64,000 nt of DNA, from NCBI RefSeq assembly GCF_004346685.1, contig NZ_SMCO01000003.1, positions 1 to 64,000 on the forward strand, written 5' to 3'. The notes below the pieces were generated by a model. That model worked only from the letters and a program-made list of their open reading frames with translations, was not told the origin of the DNA and did not search any database. The translations under genes and the position numbers were made by a program. This stretch comes from Sulfurirhabdus autotrophica. Its GTDB lineage: Bacteria; Pseudomonadota; Gammaproteobacteria; Burkholderiales; SMCO01. Shown here piece by piece: positions 20,376 to 28,606 of this stretch (the stretch's first letter is position 1; each line of letters starts with the position of its first letter).

Positions 20376-20885
20376 ATGACACTAGCTAAACTGTTTTATA
20401 CGATCGTTCTGATTACGGCCCCTGGTCTGTCATTTGGTGAGGGAAAAGTAGTCGACACCCCCTACCAGCCCCAAAAAGTGCTATATGACTTTTATTTCGA
20501 TCATCCTCAAAAAATCAACAGTGCTTTATATTGGCTGCGTTCGCTGATCAATACGCTAGGGGAAGAGCCCTATTCATTCAGCCCCGAAGCGCTCAATATC
20601 AAAGTCGTTATTCACGGCACTGAGATTGTCACCGTAATCAAGAAAAACTATCCTAAATATAAAGATGCTGTAGACAGAATGCGCTATTACGCCAGCTTAG
20701 GTGTGGAATTCAAAGTATGTGGATTAGCCGCAAAGGATTATGATTATCAACCCAAAGACTTCCAGGACTTCATTCAAATTGTGCCTTCCGCCATGACTGA
20801 ATTAGCGCACTGGCAAAATCAGGGATATGCGCTCATTGCTCCCAACATTATGGACAAACGGTTTTCAATTGAGGAAATACGCTAA
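20376..20885 (+). CDS. Exported DsrE-family protein
   Basis: This 169-residue protein has an N-terminal signal peptide (about residues 1-21) followed by a DsrE-like alpha/beta domain. The recognisable part is the strand-helix region around residues 78-115 (VVIHGTEIVTVIKK, then GVEFKVCGLA) in which Cys113 or so sits where periplasmic DsrE-like proteins keep a single conserved Cys, and a C-terminal amphipathic LIAPNI strand. Cytoplasmic DsrE proteins relay sulfur; what exported ones do is not established. A paralogue lies at 55014-55547. The upstream TATACT box at 20344-20349 lies in an 11-base sequence also found before glgP. Confidence 0.75.
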   Translation: MTLAKLFYTIVLITAPGLSFGEGKVVDTPYQPQKVLYDFYFDHPQKINSALYWLRSLINTLGEEPYSFSPEALNIKVVIHGTEIVTVIKKNYPKYKDAVDRMRYYASLGVEFKVCGLAAKDYDYQPKDFQDFIQIVPSAMTELAHWQNQGYALIAPNIMDKRFSIEEIR

Positions 20886-21088
20886 ATTTGTCCTTTTGCT
20901 TTTTTCCAAACACTTGTTATAGCGCTGAAACAGTCAGCATCGTACTTTTTATAAACTTCAAACAGGCATATCTTACTAATTCATCTATTTTAATCTGTTT
21001 TGTCTATACTCTAGTCTTTTGCTTGATTTAACTTAAGCGATCATATTCAACTGATCACAATAACAAGTCATTCCAACCGGGGAATCAC
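20886..21088 (+). promoter_or_regulatory. Upstream region of glgP
   Basis: The 203 AT-rich bases before glgP contain TATACT at 21005-21010 as a likely -10 box, within the sequence TTGTCTATACT that is repeated exactly before the DsrE-like gene (20339-20349). No good -35 match lies 16-18 bases upstream. The palindrome-like sequence GATCATATTCAACTGATC at about 21041-21058 could be an operator. GGGG just before the start codon is the ribosome binding site. Confidence 0.35.
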
Positions 21089-23575
21089 ATGAAAAAAACC
21101 ACCAAAACCACCTCTTTCAGCACCGAACCTCTTGGGCTTGACGCCATCGCCATCAAACAGTCCCTCGCTAACCGCCTTACATTTTCTGTCGGAAAAGACC
21201 CTCGCACTGCAACTGACCGAGACTGGTTTAATGCGCTCTCTTACACAGTCCGCGATCGGCTTATCGAACGCTGGATGGAGACCATGCGCAGTTACTACCA
21301 AGAGGATTCCAAGCGCGTCTATTACTTTTCCCTTGAGTTTCTGATTGGCAGAGTACTCATAAACAGCCTGAATAACGTTGGTTTTTACGATGAATGCGTG
21401 AAATCTCTTGAAGAATTTGGCCTTGATATTGAAGATTTGCGTGAACTTGAACCTGATGCAGCGCTTGGCAATGGCGGACTAGGCCGGCTTGCAGCTTGTT
21501 TCCTCGACTCAATGGCTAGCATTGGCATCCCAGGGTATGGTTGCGGCATTCGTTACGAATATGGCATGTTTCATCAGCGCATTGAAGATGGAAGGCAGGT
21601 TGAGCACCCTGATAACTGGTTACGTTATGGCAACTCATGGGAATTCCCGAGGCCTGAAGTGCTTTTCCCAGTCAGTTTTTATGGGCATGTTGTTGATTAT
21701 AAAGACAGTAAAGGCAACACCCTGCATCATTGGGAAGACGCAGAAGAAGTCATGGCCATGGCTTACGACACCCCTGTACCAGGTTATCGCAATGGCACGG
21801 TCAACAACATGAGGCTATGGTCAGCCAAGGCTTCCCGTGACTTTAACCTGAAATATTTCAACGAAGGCAACTACATTAAAGCCGTCGAAGATAAAAACGA
21901 CTCCGAGAATCTTTCCAAAGTTTTATACCCGGACGACAGCACCGAAATGGGGCGAGAACTGAGGCTCAAGCAACAATATTTCTTTGTCAGCGCCTCGCTG
22001 CAAGATATTATTTTCCGCTTCCACAAACATCACAACTCCTTTGACACCTTGCCTGACAAGGTCGCCATCCAGCTCAATGACACGCATCCTTCCATAGCCG
22101 TTCCGGAATTGATGCGTTTGCTTCTGGATACTTATCACTTGGGGTGGAATAAAGCCTGGAGCATTACTCAACGTACTTTTTCCTACACCAACCATACTCT
22201 GATGCCTGAAGCCCTGGAAACTTGGCCGCTATCGATGTTTGGCACAATATTACCGCGTCACCTACAAATTATTTACGAGATAAACCACCGTTTTCTGAAA
22301 GACGTTATGCACCAACATCCCGGCGATTGTGATCTTCTGCGCCGCATGTCAATCATTGATGAAACGGGAGAAAAGAAGGTACGGATGGCACATCTTGCTT
22401 TTGTTGGTAGCCATAAAGTAAATGGCGTGGCGAGAATTCATACAGAATTAATGAAAACCACCATATTTGTTGATTTTCACCGATTCTTTCCAGATCGTAT
22501 CATCAACATGACCAATGGAGTCACACCCCGGCTTTGGCTGCAACAGGCCAACCCCTTATTATCCAAGGTCATTAATTCACACATCGGGGACAAATGGGTC
22601 ACTGACCTTACGCAACTCAAAAAATTGATTCCACTCGCAGATAATGCAAAGTGCCGCAAACAATTTCGTGAAGTAAAGCATGCAAACAAGGTCAGATTGG
22701 CCAGCCTTATAAAACAGCACATGGACATTGAGGTCAATCCGCATTCTTTATTCGATGTGCAAATCAAGCGCATTCACGAATACAAGCGCCAGCTGCTCAA
22801 TATATTACACATCATCACTCGCTACAATCGCATCCGCCACAATCCCGATAGTGACATGGTACCTCGCACCATTATTTTCGGTGGCAAAGCGGCGCCGGGA
22901 TATGCCCTGGCCAAGCTCATTATCAAACTGATCAACGACGTTGCAGACATCATCAACAACGACCCGGCTGTGCGCGGGCTACTTAAAGTGGTGTTCATTC
23001 CCAACTATGATGTTTCCACCGCTCTGGATATTATTCCGGCCGCAGACCTTTCGGAACAAATATCCACTGCCGGCACTGAGGCATCAGGAACCAGCAACAT
23101 GAAGCTGGCACTCAATGGCGCACTCACAATTGGCACAATGGATGGCGCCAATGTTGAAATCTGTGAAGAAGTGGGAAAAGATAATATCTTTATATTCGGC
23201 CTGAATACGGAGGAAGTTGCAGAGCGATATAACCAAGGCTACCAGCCTTGGGATTATTATCATGGAAATCATGAATTAAAAGCCGTACTCGATATGATCA
23301 GTAATGGCTTTTTTTCACCAGAAGAACCCAGTCGTTTCCGGCCGATAATGGACAACCTCACCACCCATGGCGACCATTATTTACTGCTGGCTGACTATGA
23401 CGCTTATATTTCCTGCCAGCAAAACGTTGACGTGCTCTATCGCGATACTGATGAATGGTCACGCAAAACAATTATCAACATCGCCAATATGGGAAAATTT
23501 TCCAGCGACCGTACCATACAGCAATATGCTTCAGAAATATGGGGGATTAAAACAGCAGGTCCGCAAAAAGGCTAG
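21089..23575 (+). CDS. glgP: Glycogen/starch/maltodextrin phosphorylase
   Basis: The canonical GT35 phosphorylase, 828 residues, releases glucose-1-phosphate from glycogen chain ends. Family blocks are EPDAALGNGGLGRLAACFLDS (in part) near residue 125, a phosphate/glucose-binding region TNHTLMPEALE near residue 370, IKRIHEYKRQLLN near residue 557, and the PLP-lysine motif GTSNMKLALNG near residue 667 followed by GTMDGANVEI. It is a single-gene unit between the DsrE-like gene and the convergent PilZ-like gene. Together with the phosphorylase at 13065-15617 it makes two GT35 enzymes in this window, from different branches. Confidence 0.97.
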   Translation: MKKTTKTTSFSTEPLGLDAIAIKQSLANRLTFSVGKDPRTATDRDWFNALSYTVRDRLIERWMETMRSYYQEDSKRVYYFSLEFLIGRVLINSLNNVGFYDECVKSLEEFGLDIEDLRELEPDAALGNGGLGRLAACFLDSMASIGIPGYGCGIRYEYGMFHQRIEDGRQVEHPDNWLRYGNSWEFPRPEVLFPVSFYGHVVDYKDSKGNTLHHWEDAEEVMAMAYDTPVPGYRNGTVNNMRLWSAKASRDFNLKYFNEGNYIKAVEDKNDSENLSKVLYPDDSTEMGRELRLKQQYFFVSASLQDIIFRFHKHHNSFDTLPDKVAIQLNDTHPSIAVPELMRLLLDTYHLGWNKAWSITQRTFSYTNHTLMPEALETWPLSMFGTILPRHLQIIYEINHRFLKDVMHQHPGDCDLLRRMSIIDETGEKKVRMAHLAFVGSHKVNGVARIHTELMKTTIFVDFHRFFPDRIINMTNGVTPRLWLQQANPLLSKVINSHIGDKWVTDLTQLKKLIPLADNAKCRKQFREVKHANKVRLASLIKQHMDIEVNPHSLFDVQIKRIHEYKRQLLNILHIITRYNRIRHNPDSDMVPRTIIFGGKAAPGYALAKLIIKLINDVADIINNDPAVRGLLKVVFIPNYDVSTALDIIPAADLSEQISTAGTEASGTSNMKLALNGALTIGTMDGANVEICEEVGKDNIFIFGLNTEEVAERYNQGYQPWDYYHGNHELKAVLDMISNGFFSPEEPSRFRPIMDNLTTHGDHYLLLADYDAYISCQQNVDVLYRDTDEWSRKTIINIANMGKFSSDRTIQQYASEIWGIKTAGPQKG

Positions 23576-23611
23576 GACTAACTTAGCTGCCGCAAAATTA
23601 TGAGGCTACCT

Positions 23612-25282
23612 TCAGCGATACAGGGACGCACTTTTTTTGAGATCTTCTTTTTTTACCTCAGAAAAAGCAACGCGATCCAATCGTTTGAAATTTTCTTCGC
23701 AAAAATCCAGACGTATTAGCCGGGTTCCCTCGCTCGTTATAAGCTCATAAATTCTATGCAGATGATACGAATTCATCTCAACGAGCAGGGTATCAACACT
23801 CTCAGTTGGAGGCTCCGCTTTCAATAACAACGCATCAATATTTTGAGCTGAGGATGTATGTTCTTTAGATTCCCAAACAGTCGAATCAGTAATAACCGGG
23901 CGCAATCTGACTGCAACAGGCTGGAGAGACAAAACAGAAATTCCTACGCGCGTATCAGCCTTTTTATCTACTTCAATACGCCGAATAACGCCGATTGCCC
24001 AAGGTGACTCTGAAAGTTTCACCGCTAACACGACCGACCCCTGAACCCAGTCCTGTTTAAGAGAAGGAATGGTCAACCCATAACCTCTTTTACTGACATT
24101 TTCTACCACCCAGCTTTCAACCTGAATGGAAGCATCAATATTTTTTTGCATCAATTGATTAATATCGTTTTCAGCATGTGCGTTATTAAAAACGTCTGAG
24201 AGACTGTGCAGTTTCTTATGTATATTCCCTAATCCGTGAATCACATCCAGATAAGAAAAAGCCTTCTTGCGTTGTGAATCACGCTTATTGTCAAGAGCAA
24301 GTTCTTCCTGAGACTTTGACTTAGCTTTACCCCAAGCCTGTGAAAGATGCAAAAGCACCTCTAAAAGGTCTTCCCGTTCAAAATCCCTAAAGCGCTGAAT
24401 ATCGAACCCCTTTGGAATAGCACCAGACTCAAGCTGTTTCAACGCAATCACCATAGAGCTGACTATTTTTCCGGGACCAAAGCAGCGGGTCATAAAATGC
24501 GATTGCGTCATTTGGCTTAAACGGAGAGGCGGATTGCGAGAGGCAAAATCCATGTGAAAAACCGTACCACCCGCCGGCAAATCCTCCCATACGAAGGAAG
24601 TGGCATAGTCTTCAATCAACAGTCTGGCAATCTCTATCTGGGATTTAGTTAGCTGATCCGGGGACGAAACCTCCATCATCAGAATTTTCAGCATTTCCAC
24701 CAAGACGCTTGTTTCTACTTTAGCGTAAGCATTCAGCGAAACAGCCAGCCGGCTAAAACCATACTGTTCAGACACATTAAAGATGGCATAAATCTTGTCC
24801 CAGAAATCTTCCGGGAGGGACTGATAACGTAAATGCAACCAATGTACCTGCATCGTCAGCGCGCGCATAGCCCTGACAGCTAACAAGGCAATTTCTTCTG
24901 CGCTGACGCCCTCGGCATCTTTTTGGTAATCAGCAAGACAGCGAAAATCCGCAAGATTTACCGCCGATTCAAACTGTTTACATGTATTCCAGATAGTTTC
25001 ATCGCGCGCTTTATTCATTCTGGGGGTTTTAATATACTCAACCAGCAGTTTACGTACATGTTGTTGAGCCGACTGATCAAAACGTTCAGCCAGTTGAATA
25101 CGCTTTTTTAACTTGAAATTTTCTTTGGTTGCGAGCTGATTGAGCCAATGAGTCAGTTCTTGCAACGACTGGACAGGATCTGTGACTGGAAGGTAATCCA
25201 GAATACGTGTAACTTCTTCCACATTGGCAAGCGGACTTTCGTCTTTCTCACCAAAAAATTTCTTGAAATTGAACATCATCAT
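23612..25282 (-). CDS. Large conserved protein with degenerate C-terminal PilZ-like domain
   Basis: I do not recognise the N-terminal 370 residues, which are mostly helical (many Leu/Gln/Lys repeats, Trp-rich LTHWLNQLA and MQVHWLHLRY). Around residues 400-500 the sequence ESWVVENVSKRGYGLTIP carries an N-x-S-x-x-G motif, and GVIRRIEVDKKADTRVGISVLS follows with the spacing of a PilZ barrel, but the arginine pair RxxxR that PilZ uses to hold cyclic-di-GMP is missing. It might therefore bind another ligand or a partner protein. The start has three ATG codons in a row with a weak GGAT site. It lies between glgP (convergent) and the Fur-family gene (same strand, 175 bases away). Confidence 0.6.
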   Translation of the reverse strand: MMMFNFKKFFGEKDESPLANVEEVTRILDYLPVTDPVQSLQELTHWLNQLATKENFKLKKRIQLAERFDQSAQQHVRKLLVEYIKTPRMNKARDETIWNTCKQFESAVNLADFRCLADYQKDAEGVSAEEIALLAVRAMRALTMQVHWLHLRYQSLPEDFWDKIYAIFNVSEQYGFSRLAVSLNAYAKVETSVLVEMLKILMMEVSSPDQLTKSQIEIARLLIEDYATSFVWEDLPAGGTVFHMDFASRNPPLRLSQMTQSHFMTRCFGPGKIVSSMVIALKQLESGAIPKGFDIQRFRDFEREDLLEVLLHLSQAWGKAKSKSQEELALDNKRDSQRKKAFSYLDVIHGLGNIHKKLHSLSDVFNNAHAENDINQLMQKNIDASIQVESWVVENVSKRGYGLTIPSLKQDWVQGSVVLAVKLSESPWAIGVIRRIEVDKKADTRVGISVLSLQPVAVRLRPVITDSTVWESKEHTSSAQNIDALLLKAEPPTESVDTLLVEMNSYHLHRIYELITSEGTRLIRLDFCEENFKRLDRVAFSEVKKEDLKKSASLYR

Positions 25283-25308
25283 CGAATCCGCACTATCGCT
25301 GTTGTCAC

Positions 25309-25326
25309 CGTCACACTATAGTGACG
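25309..25326. promoter_or_regulatory. Inverted repeat upstream of the PilZ-like gene
   Basis: CGTCAC and GTGACG are separated by six bases. On the minus strand the spacer reads TATAGT, a good -10 box, so the repeat may be an operator covering the promoter of the 556-residue PilZ-like gene that begins at 25282. No matching -35 is clear. Confidence 0.35.
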
Positions 25327-25457
25327 ATAAATAACACTTATTAATATCTTGTTGATTATAGCTTGAATATCCCTTAGAAGAAAAAGGGAATGATGCATTA
25401 CCAACCTGATATGTCGTGATAACTGCATCACAACAAGTAATGCTTCAGAAGTTACAC

Positions 25458-25880
25458 TTAACTTAAGATGTTCTGAGGACGTACTCGGACAATGACATCG
25501 ATTCCCTCTGTCACCAAACCCTCTGGTAAATTAGGCAAACTTCCGATGGAAATGGCAGACACATCAATATCCGTTAATTCACCGCTAACAACATTGTAGA
25601 TATGATGGTGTTCCTGCGTGTTCGGGTCATAAAACACCTTACTGGGGTCAACAATCACCTCACGCACCAGTTTCTTTTCAACAAACAAATTAAGCGTGTT
25701 ATAGACCGTCGCTTTCGAAGTTTCACTAAAACGGGTATTCACCAACGACATAATCTGATCCGCAGACAAATGCTCTTGCCGAGAAAAAAGTGCAAAAGCG
25801 ATCTCAATCCGCTGATGAGTCGGATTAATACTGTGGCTACGCAAAAGCTCAGCCATGTTGTCGCGGGTATATTGCTGCAT
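25458..25880 (-). CDS. Fur-family transcriptional repressor (PerR/Irr-like)
   Basis: The 140-residue protein has the Fur-family winged helix (SINPTHQRIEIAFAL near residue 17; recognition helix region SKATVYNTLNLFVEKKLV near residue 55) and the His-rich EHHHIYNV motif near residue 90 that links the DNA-binding and dimerisation domains and holds a metal. It has no cysteine at all, so it lacks the structural CxxC zinc site of classical Fur and PerR; Irr and some betaproteobacterial repressors also lack it. It probably senses metal, haem or peroxide. A perfect 15-base palindrome 46 bases upstream of its start suggests autoregulation. Confidence 0.9.
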   Translation of the reverse strand: MQQYTRDNMAELLRSHSINPTHQRIEIAFALFSRQEHLSADQIMSLVNTRFSETSKATVYNTLNLFVEKKLVREVIVDPSKVFYDPNTQEHHHIYNVVSGELTDIDVSAISIGSLPNLPEGLVTEGIDVIVRVRPQNILS

Positions 25881-25926
25881 AAAGAAAGATCGTAACGATA
25901 ATAACAGTTTGATATTAATATATTAC

Positions 25927-25941
25927 TTAGACAATGTCTAA
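25927..25941. promoter_or_regulatory. Perfect 7-1-7 Fur-family operator before the repressor gene
   Basis: The sequence TTAGACAATGTCTAA is a perfect inverted repeat of 7 bases around one central base. The 7-1-7 geometry is that of Fur/PerR boxes, and the core TTAGA-N5-TCTAA also fits the Irr-type ICE pattern. It lies 47-61 bases upstream of the Fur-family start codon, so autoregulation is the obvious reading. Binding is inferred, not shown. Confidence 0.65.
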
Positions 25942-26007
25942 TTTTTATAAAACAGTTACAATTTCGCTAAATAAATCGTAAAAACAATGACTTTTTCCAA
26001 GCTATAC

Positions 26008-27093
26008 CTACGTTTCAGATGGCCAGCCATAGGGTGAAACATCAAATGGCTGAGGCTGATCAAAAATCAAATTACTCAGTATCTTAGCGCTTCCCGGTGC
26101 CATAGTGACGCCATAACGAAAATGGCCGCTATTCACATACAGGTTTTCAATATCAGGATGCCGGGCAATGATCGGGATGTTATCAGGCGAACCGGGCCGC
26201 AACCCGGCCCAGTGCTTCACTGGGTTCTCATTCTTTAAACGAGGAAAAATACGTGCCGCTGCTGCATGAAGTTGCTTTGCCGCTTCTTCGGTTGTGGATT
26301 TATCAAAACCCACATCTTCGAGTGTACTTCCAACCAGAATGTGACCGTCCCTACGTGGAATCAAATAAACGCCACTCTGCAATACAATATGAGAAAGTGC
26401 ACTTGGTTCGAGCTTAAACAATAGCATTTGACCCCGTATAGGCTTAATATTTAGAGCTCCGCTTTTTGAGCCAAACAACTCCCTGCTCCAGGCGCCTCCA
26501 GCCACAATGTATTGAGAAGCAGACACGCTCTCTTCAGCAACTTTCATTGCTGATACCTTATTCCCATCATATTCAATTGCCGATACTTGCGTATACGGTC
26601 TGATCTCCACACCCAGCATTTCAAGGCGCTTTACCAATGCCTTAATCAAGAGCGGGTTTCGCACCTGATTCACTTTGGGCAACCATAGAGAATTACTATG
26701 TTGAGTTAGCACAGGCATCACTGATTGCGTTGCTACCCGGGAAGCTTCCCAGTCGTTATCCCGGCACCAATTTCGTGCTTTCTCTGCATCAAATGGCGGC
26801 AAAACCAGCATACCACTCTCAGCAAATTCAGGATCCACGCCCGTTGAACCAAGCAACTCAGAGACCCAGTTCAAGTAAAGAGAAGTACTCCATTGTGTAA
26901 GCCGAGTCACGGGCGGCAAATAATCCCACGGCAACAAAGGAGACAAAATGCCTCCACCTGCCCATGATGACTCACTGCCCACCAGCCCACGATCCAGCAT
27001 TGTTACGCGCGCCCCTTGCAAAGCCATCTCTAGCGCAGTAGCACAACCAATAACCCCACCACCAACAATAATGAAATCCAAGTTCAAAAACAC
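26008..27093 (-). CDS. thiO: FAD-dependent glycine oxidase ThiO (D-amino-acid oxidase family)
   Basis: The 361-residue flavoprotein begins with the FAD-binding motif VGGGVIGCATALEMA and has the DAO-family blocks SSWAGGGILSPLLPW near residue 42, IKPIRGQMLLF near residue 217, LIPRRDGHILVGST near residue 245 and WAGLRPGSPDNIPI near residue 294. ThiO oxidises glycine to dehydroglycine for the thiazole ring of thiamine. No thiS, thiG or other thi gene is nearby, so a different amino-acid oxidase role cannot be excluded. It stands divergent to the minor pilin operon, a neighbourhood seen in other Nitrosomonadales. Confidence 0.85.
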   Translation of the reverse strand: MFLNLDFIIVGGGVIGCATALEMALQGARVTMLDRGLVGSESSWAGGGILSPLLPWDYLPPVTRLTQWSTSLYLNWVSELLGSTGVDPEFAESGMLVLPPFDAEKARNWCRDNDWEASRVATQSVMPVLTQHSNSLWLPKVNQVRNPLLIKALVKRLEMLGVEIRPYTQVSAIEYDGNKVSAMKVAEESVSASQYIVAGGAWSRELFGSKSGALNIKPIRGQMLLFKLEPSALSHIVLQSGVYLIPRRDGHILVGSTLEDVGFDKSTTEEAAKQLHAAAARIFPRLKNENPVKHWAGLRPGSPDNIPIIARHPDIENLYVNSGHFRYGVTMAPGSAKILSNLIFDQPQPFDVSPYGWPSET

Positions 27094-27209
27094 CTTCCTG
27101 TTAAGCTTTTACCACTCATTCTAACAAATTGACCGCCCATCGGATGTGATTAGCTTAATTTACACTTTTTATTTAATATGAAAATCATAAAAAAGGAGCG
27201 GACACTGAA

Positions 27210-27674
27210 ATGATCCAAAACTGTAAAGATACCTTTAGTTTTCACAGGCAATATTCAGGATTCACTTTAATTGAAGTGATGGTCGTTGTCGCCATTATAG
27301 GCATACTCTCTGCCATTGCAATGCCGGCCTACAATGGTTATGTATTACGAGGAAAGTTGACTGAAGCTTTTGCTACCTTAGCCGACACCCGAGTAAAACT
27401 TGAACAGTATTATCAGGACAATCGAAGTTACGCGGGTGCATGTGCAACTGGCACATCAGTTCCATTGCCAACCGGCAAGTATTTTGTTTTCTCTTGCCCT
27501 ACTCTAAGTACGACTGCGTTTAGCGTAGTAGCTACTGGCGTAGCTGCTCAAGGTACTGGTGGCTTTGTTTATACTATTAATGATGCTAATGTTCAGGGCA
27601 CTTCAACTGTGGGCAGTGGATGGTCTGGCACAGGTGCTACTTGCTGGGTCAGAAGGAAGGACGGATCGTGCTAA
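27210..27674 (+). CDS. pilE: Type IV pilin, PilE-type minor pilin
   Basis: The 154-residue prepilin has a 17-residue leader ending in Gly; cleavage at G-FTLIE gives a mature N-terminus with the usual Glu at position 5 and a long hydrophobic helix (VMVVVAIIGILSAIA). The DTRVKLEQYYQDNRSYAG segment is typical of PilE-type pilins that sit at the end or start of minor pilin operons. Two C-terminal Cys, near residues 145 and 154, may form the usual disulfide loop. AAGGAG lies upstream of the ATG at a rather long spacing of about 11 bases. It overlaps fimT by 7 bases. Confidence 0.9.
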   Translation: MIQNCKDTFSFHRQYSGFTLIEVMVVVAIIGILSAIAMPAYNGYVLRGKLTEAFATLADTRVKLEQYYQDNRSYAGACATGTSVPLPTGKYFVFSCPTLSTTAFSVVATGVAAQGTGGFVYTINDANVQGTSTVGSGWSGTGATCWVRRKDGSC

Positions 27675-28195
27675 GCGATTCACGCACCATACAAAAAGGA
27701 ATGACGCTAATAGAGCTGATGATCGCGATTGCGGTCTTCGCTCTTCTTATCGGCATTGCCCTACCCTCTTACCAAAGCTGGATACAGAATACAAAAGTAC
27801 GCAACGTAGCCGAATCTCTGCAAAACGGGTTACAGCTATCCCGAGCAGAAGCAGTTCGGCGCAACGCATCCGTCACATTTACACTTGGGCCTGGATCAGG
27901 CTGGACTGTTGGCTGCGCGACAGCAACAGCCAACTGCCCTGCAATTTTACAATCACGGTCATCAACTGAAGGCTCAACAACAGCAGTTGTGGTTACCCCT
28001 TTACCCAGCACGGCAACCAGTATCACTTTCAACAGTTTTGGCGCCATAGCATCCGCAGGTCTTACCCAAATGGACGTATCCACCCCTCAAGGTAACCGCC
28101 CACTACGTATATTGATAGTTGGCGGAGGGGGGACGGTTAAAATGTGCGATCCAAGCACCTCACTCCCTTCAAGCGACCCTCGTAAATGCCCTTAA
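27668..28195 (+). CDS. fimT: Minor pseudopilin FimT/GspH family
   Basis: The 175-residue protein starts with GTG inside the end of pilE, preceded by AAGGA; the frame is open further upstream but that part overlaps pilE and lacks a start signal. A short 11-residue leader ends in Gly, followed by MTLIELMIAIAVFALLIGIALPSY, the prepilin signature with Glu at position 5. The ectodomain has LSRAEAVRRNASVTF, the common FimT/GspH block, and four Cys. It is the initiating-tip type of minor pilin and should be cleaved by PilD. Overlap with pilE implies translational coupling. Confidence 0.9.
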   Translation: MLSDSRTIQKGMTLIELMIAIAVFALLIGIALPSYQSWIQNTKVRNVAESLQNGLQLSRAEAVRRNASVTFTLGPGSGWTVGCATATANCPAILQSRSSTEGSTTAVVVTPLPSTATSITFNSFGAIASAGLTQMDVSTPQGNRPLRILIVGGGGTVKMCDPSTSLPSSDPRKCP

Positions 28196-28206
28196 GGAAA
28201 ACAGTA

Positions 28207-28602
28207 ATGAAGAATCGCAAACCGAAACTTCCTGCCACTTTTGCCACTTCTCAGCAGGGTGTTGTATTGCTGGAAGCGCTGATTGCAATGCTGATTTTTT
28301 CCATGGGCATTCTTGCCGTCGTAGGCATGCAAGCAGCCATGATCAAAAACACCACTGATTCAAAATTCCGTTCTGAAGCCAGCTTTATTGCCCAGAAGCG
28401 TTTAGGGGATATGTGGGCTAACCCCACAAATCTGGGTGGTTTTGTTGAAACGAATACAGATATTTCAAACTTGCTGCCAAGTGGCACACGCACAGTTGTG
28501 TTAAATAGTGCCACCCAGGTCACCGTTACAGTTACCTGGGCACAGCCGGGGCAGTCTGGAACACATAATTATCAAACCACTGCCCGCATTGCCGGAGGCT
28601 AA
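28207..28602 (+). CDS. pilV: Minor pilin PilV
   Basis: From the ATG at 28207, supported by AAGGA, the protein is 131 residues. Its leader ends in QQG and the mature protein begins VVLLEALIAMLIFSMG, with Glu at position 5, followed by GMQAAMIKNTTDSKFRSEASFIAQKRLGDMW, the segment typical of PilV. It is one of the tip-complex minor pilins that prime pilus assembly. It lies 11 bases after fimT and 4 bases before pilW in the same operon. An in-frame ATG at 28186 is less likely because it overlaps the end of fimT without a ribosome binding site. Confidence 0.9.
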   Translation: MKNRKPKLPATFATSQQGVVLLEALIAMLIFSMGILAVVGMQAAMIKNTTDSKFRSEASFIAQKRLGDMWANPTNLGGFVETNTDISNLLPSGTRTVVLNSATQVTVTVTWAQPGQSGTHNYQTTARIAGG

Positions 28603-28606
28603 AAAG

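Noticed and set aside
27129-27166. TTGACC before pilE as a -35 box
   Set aside because: No -10 box lies at 16-19 bases; a sigma-54 type GG-N10-GC promoter was not seen either.
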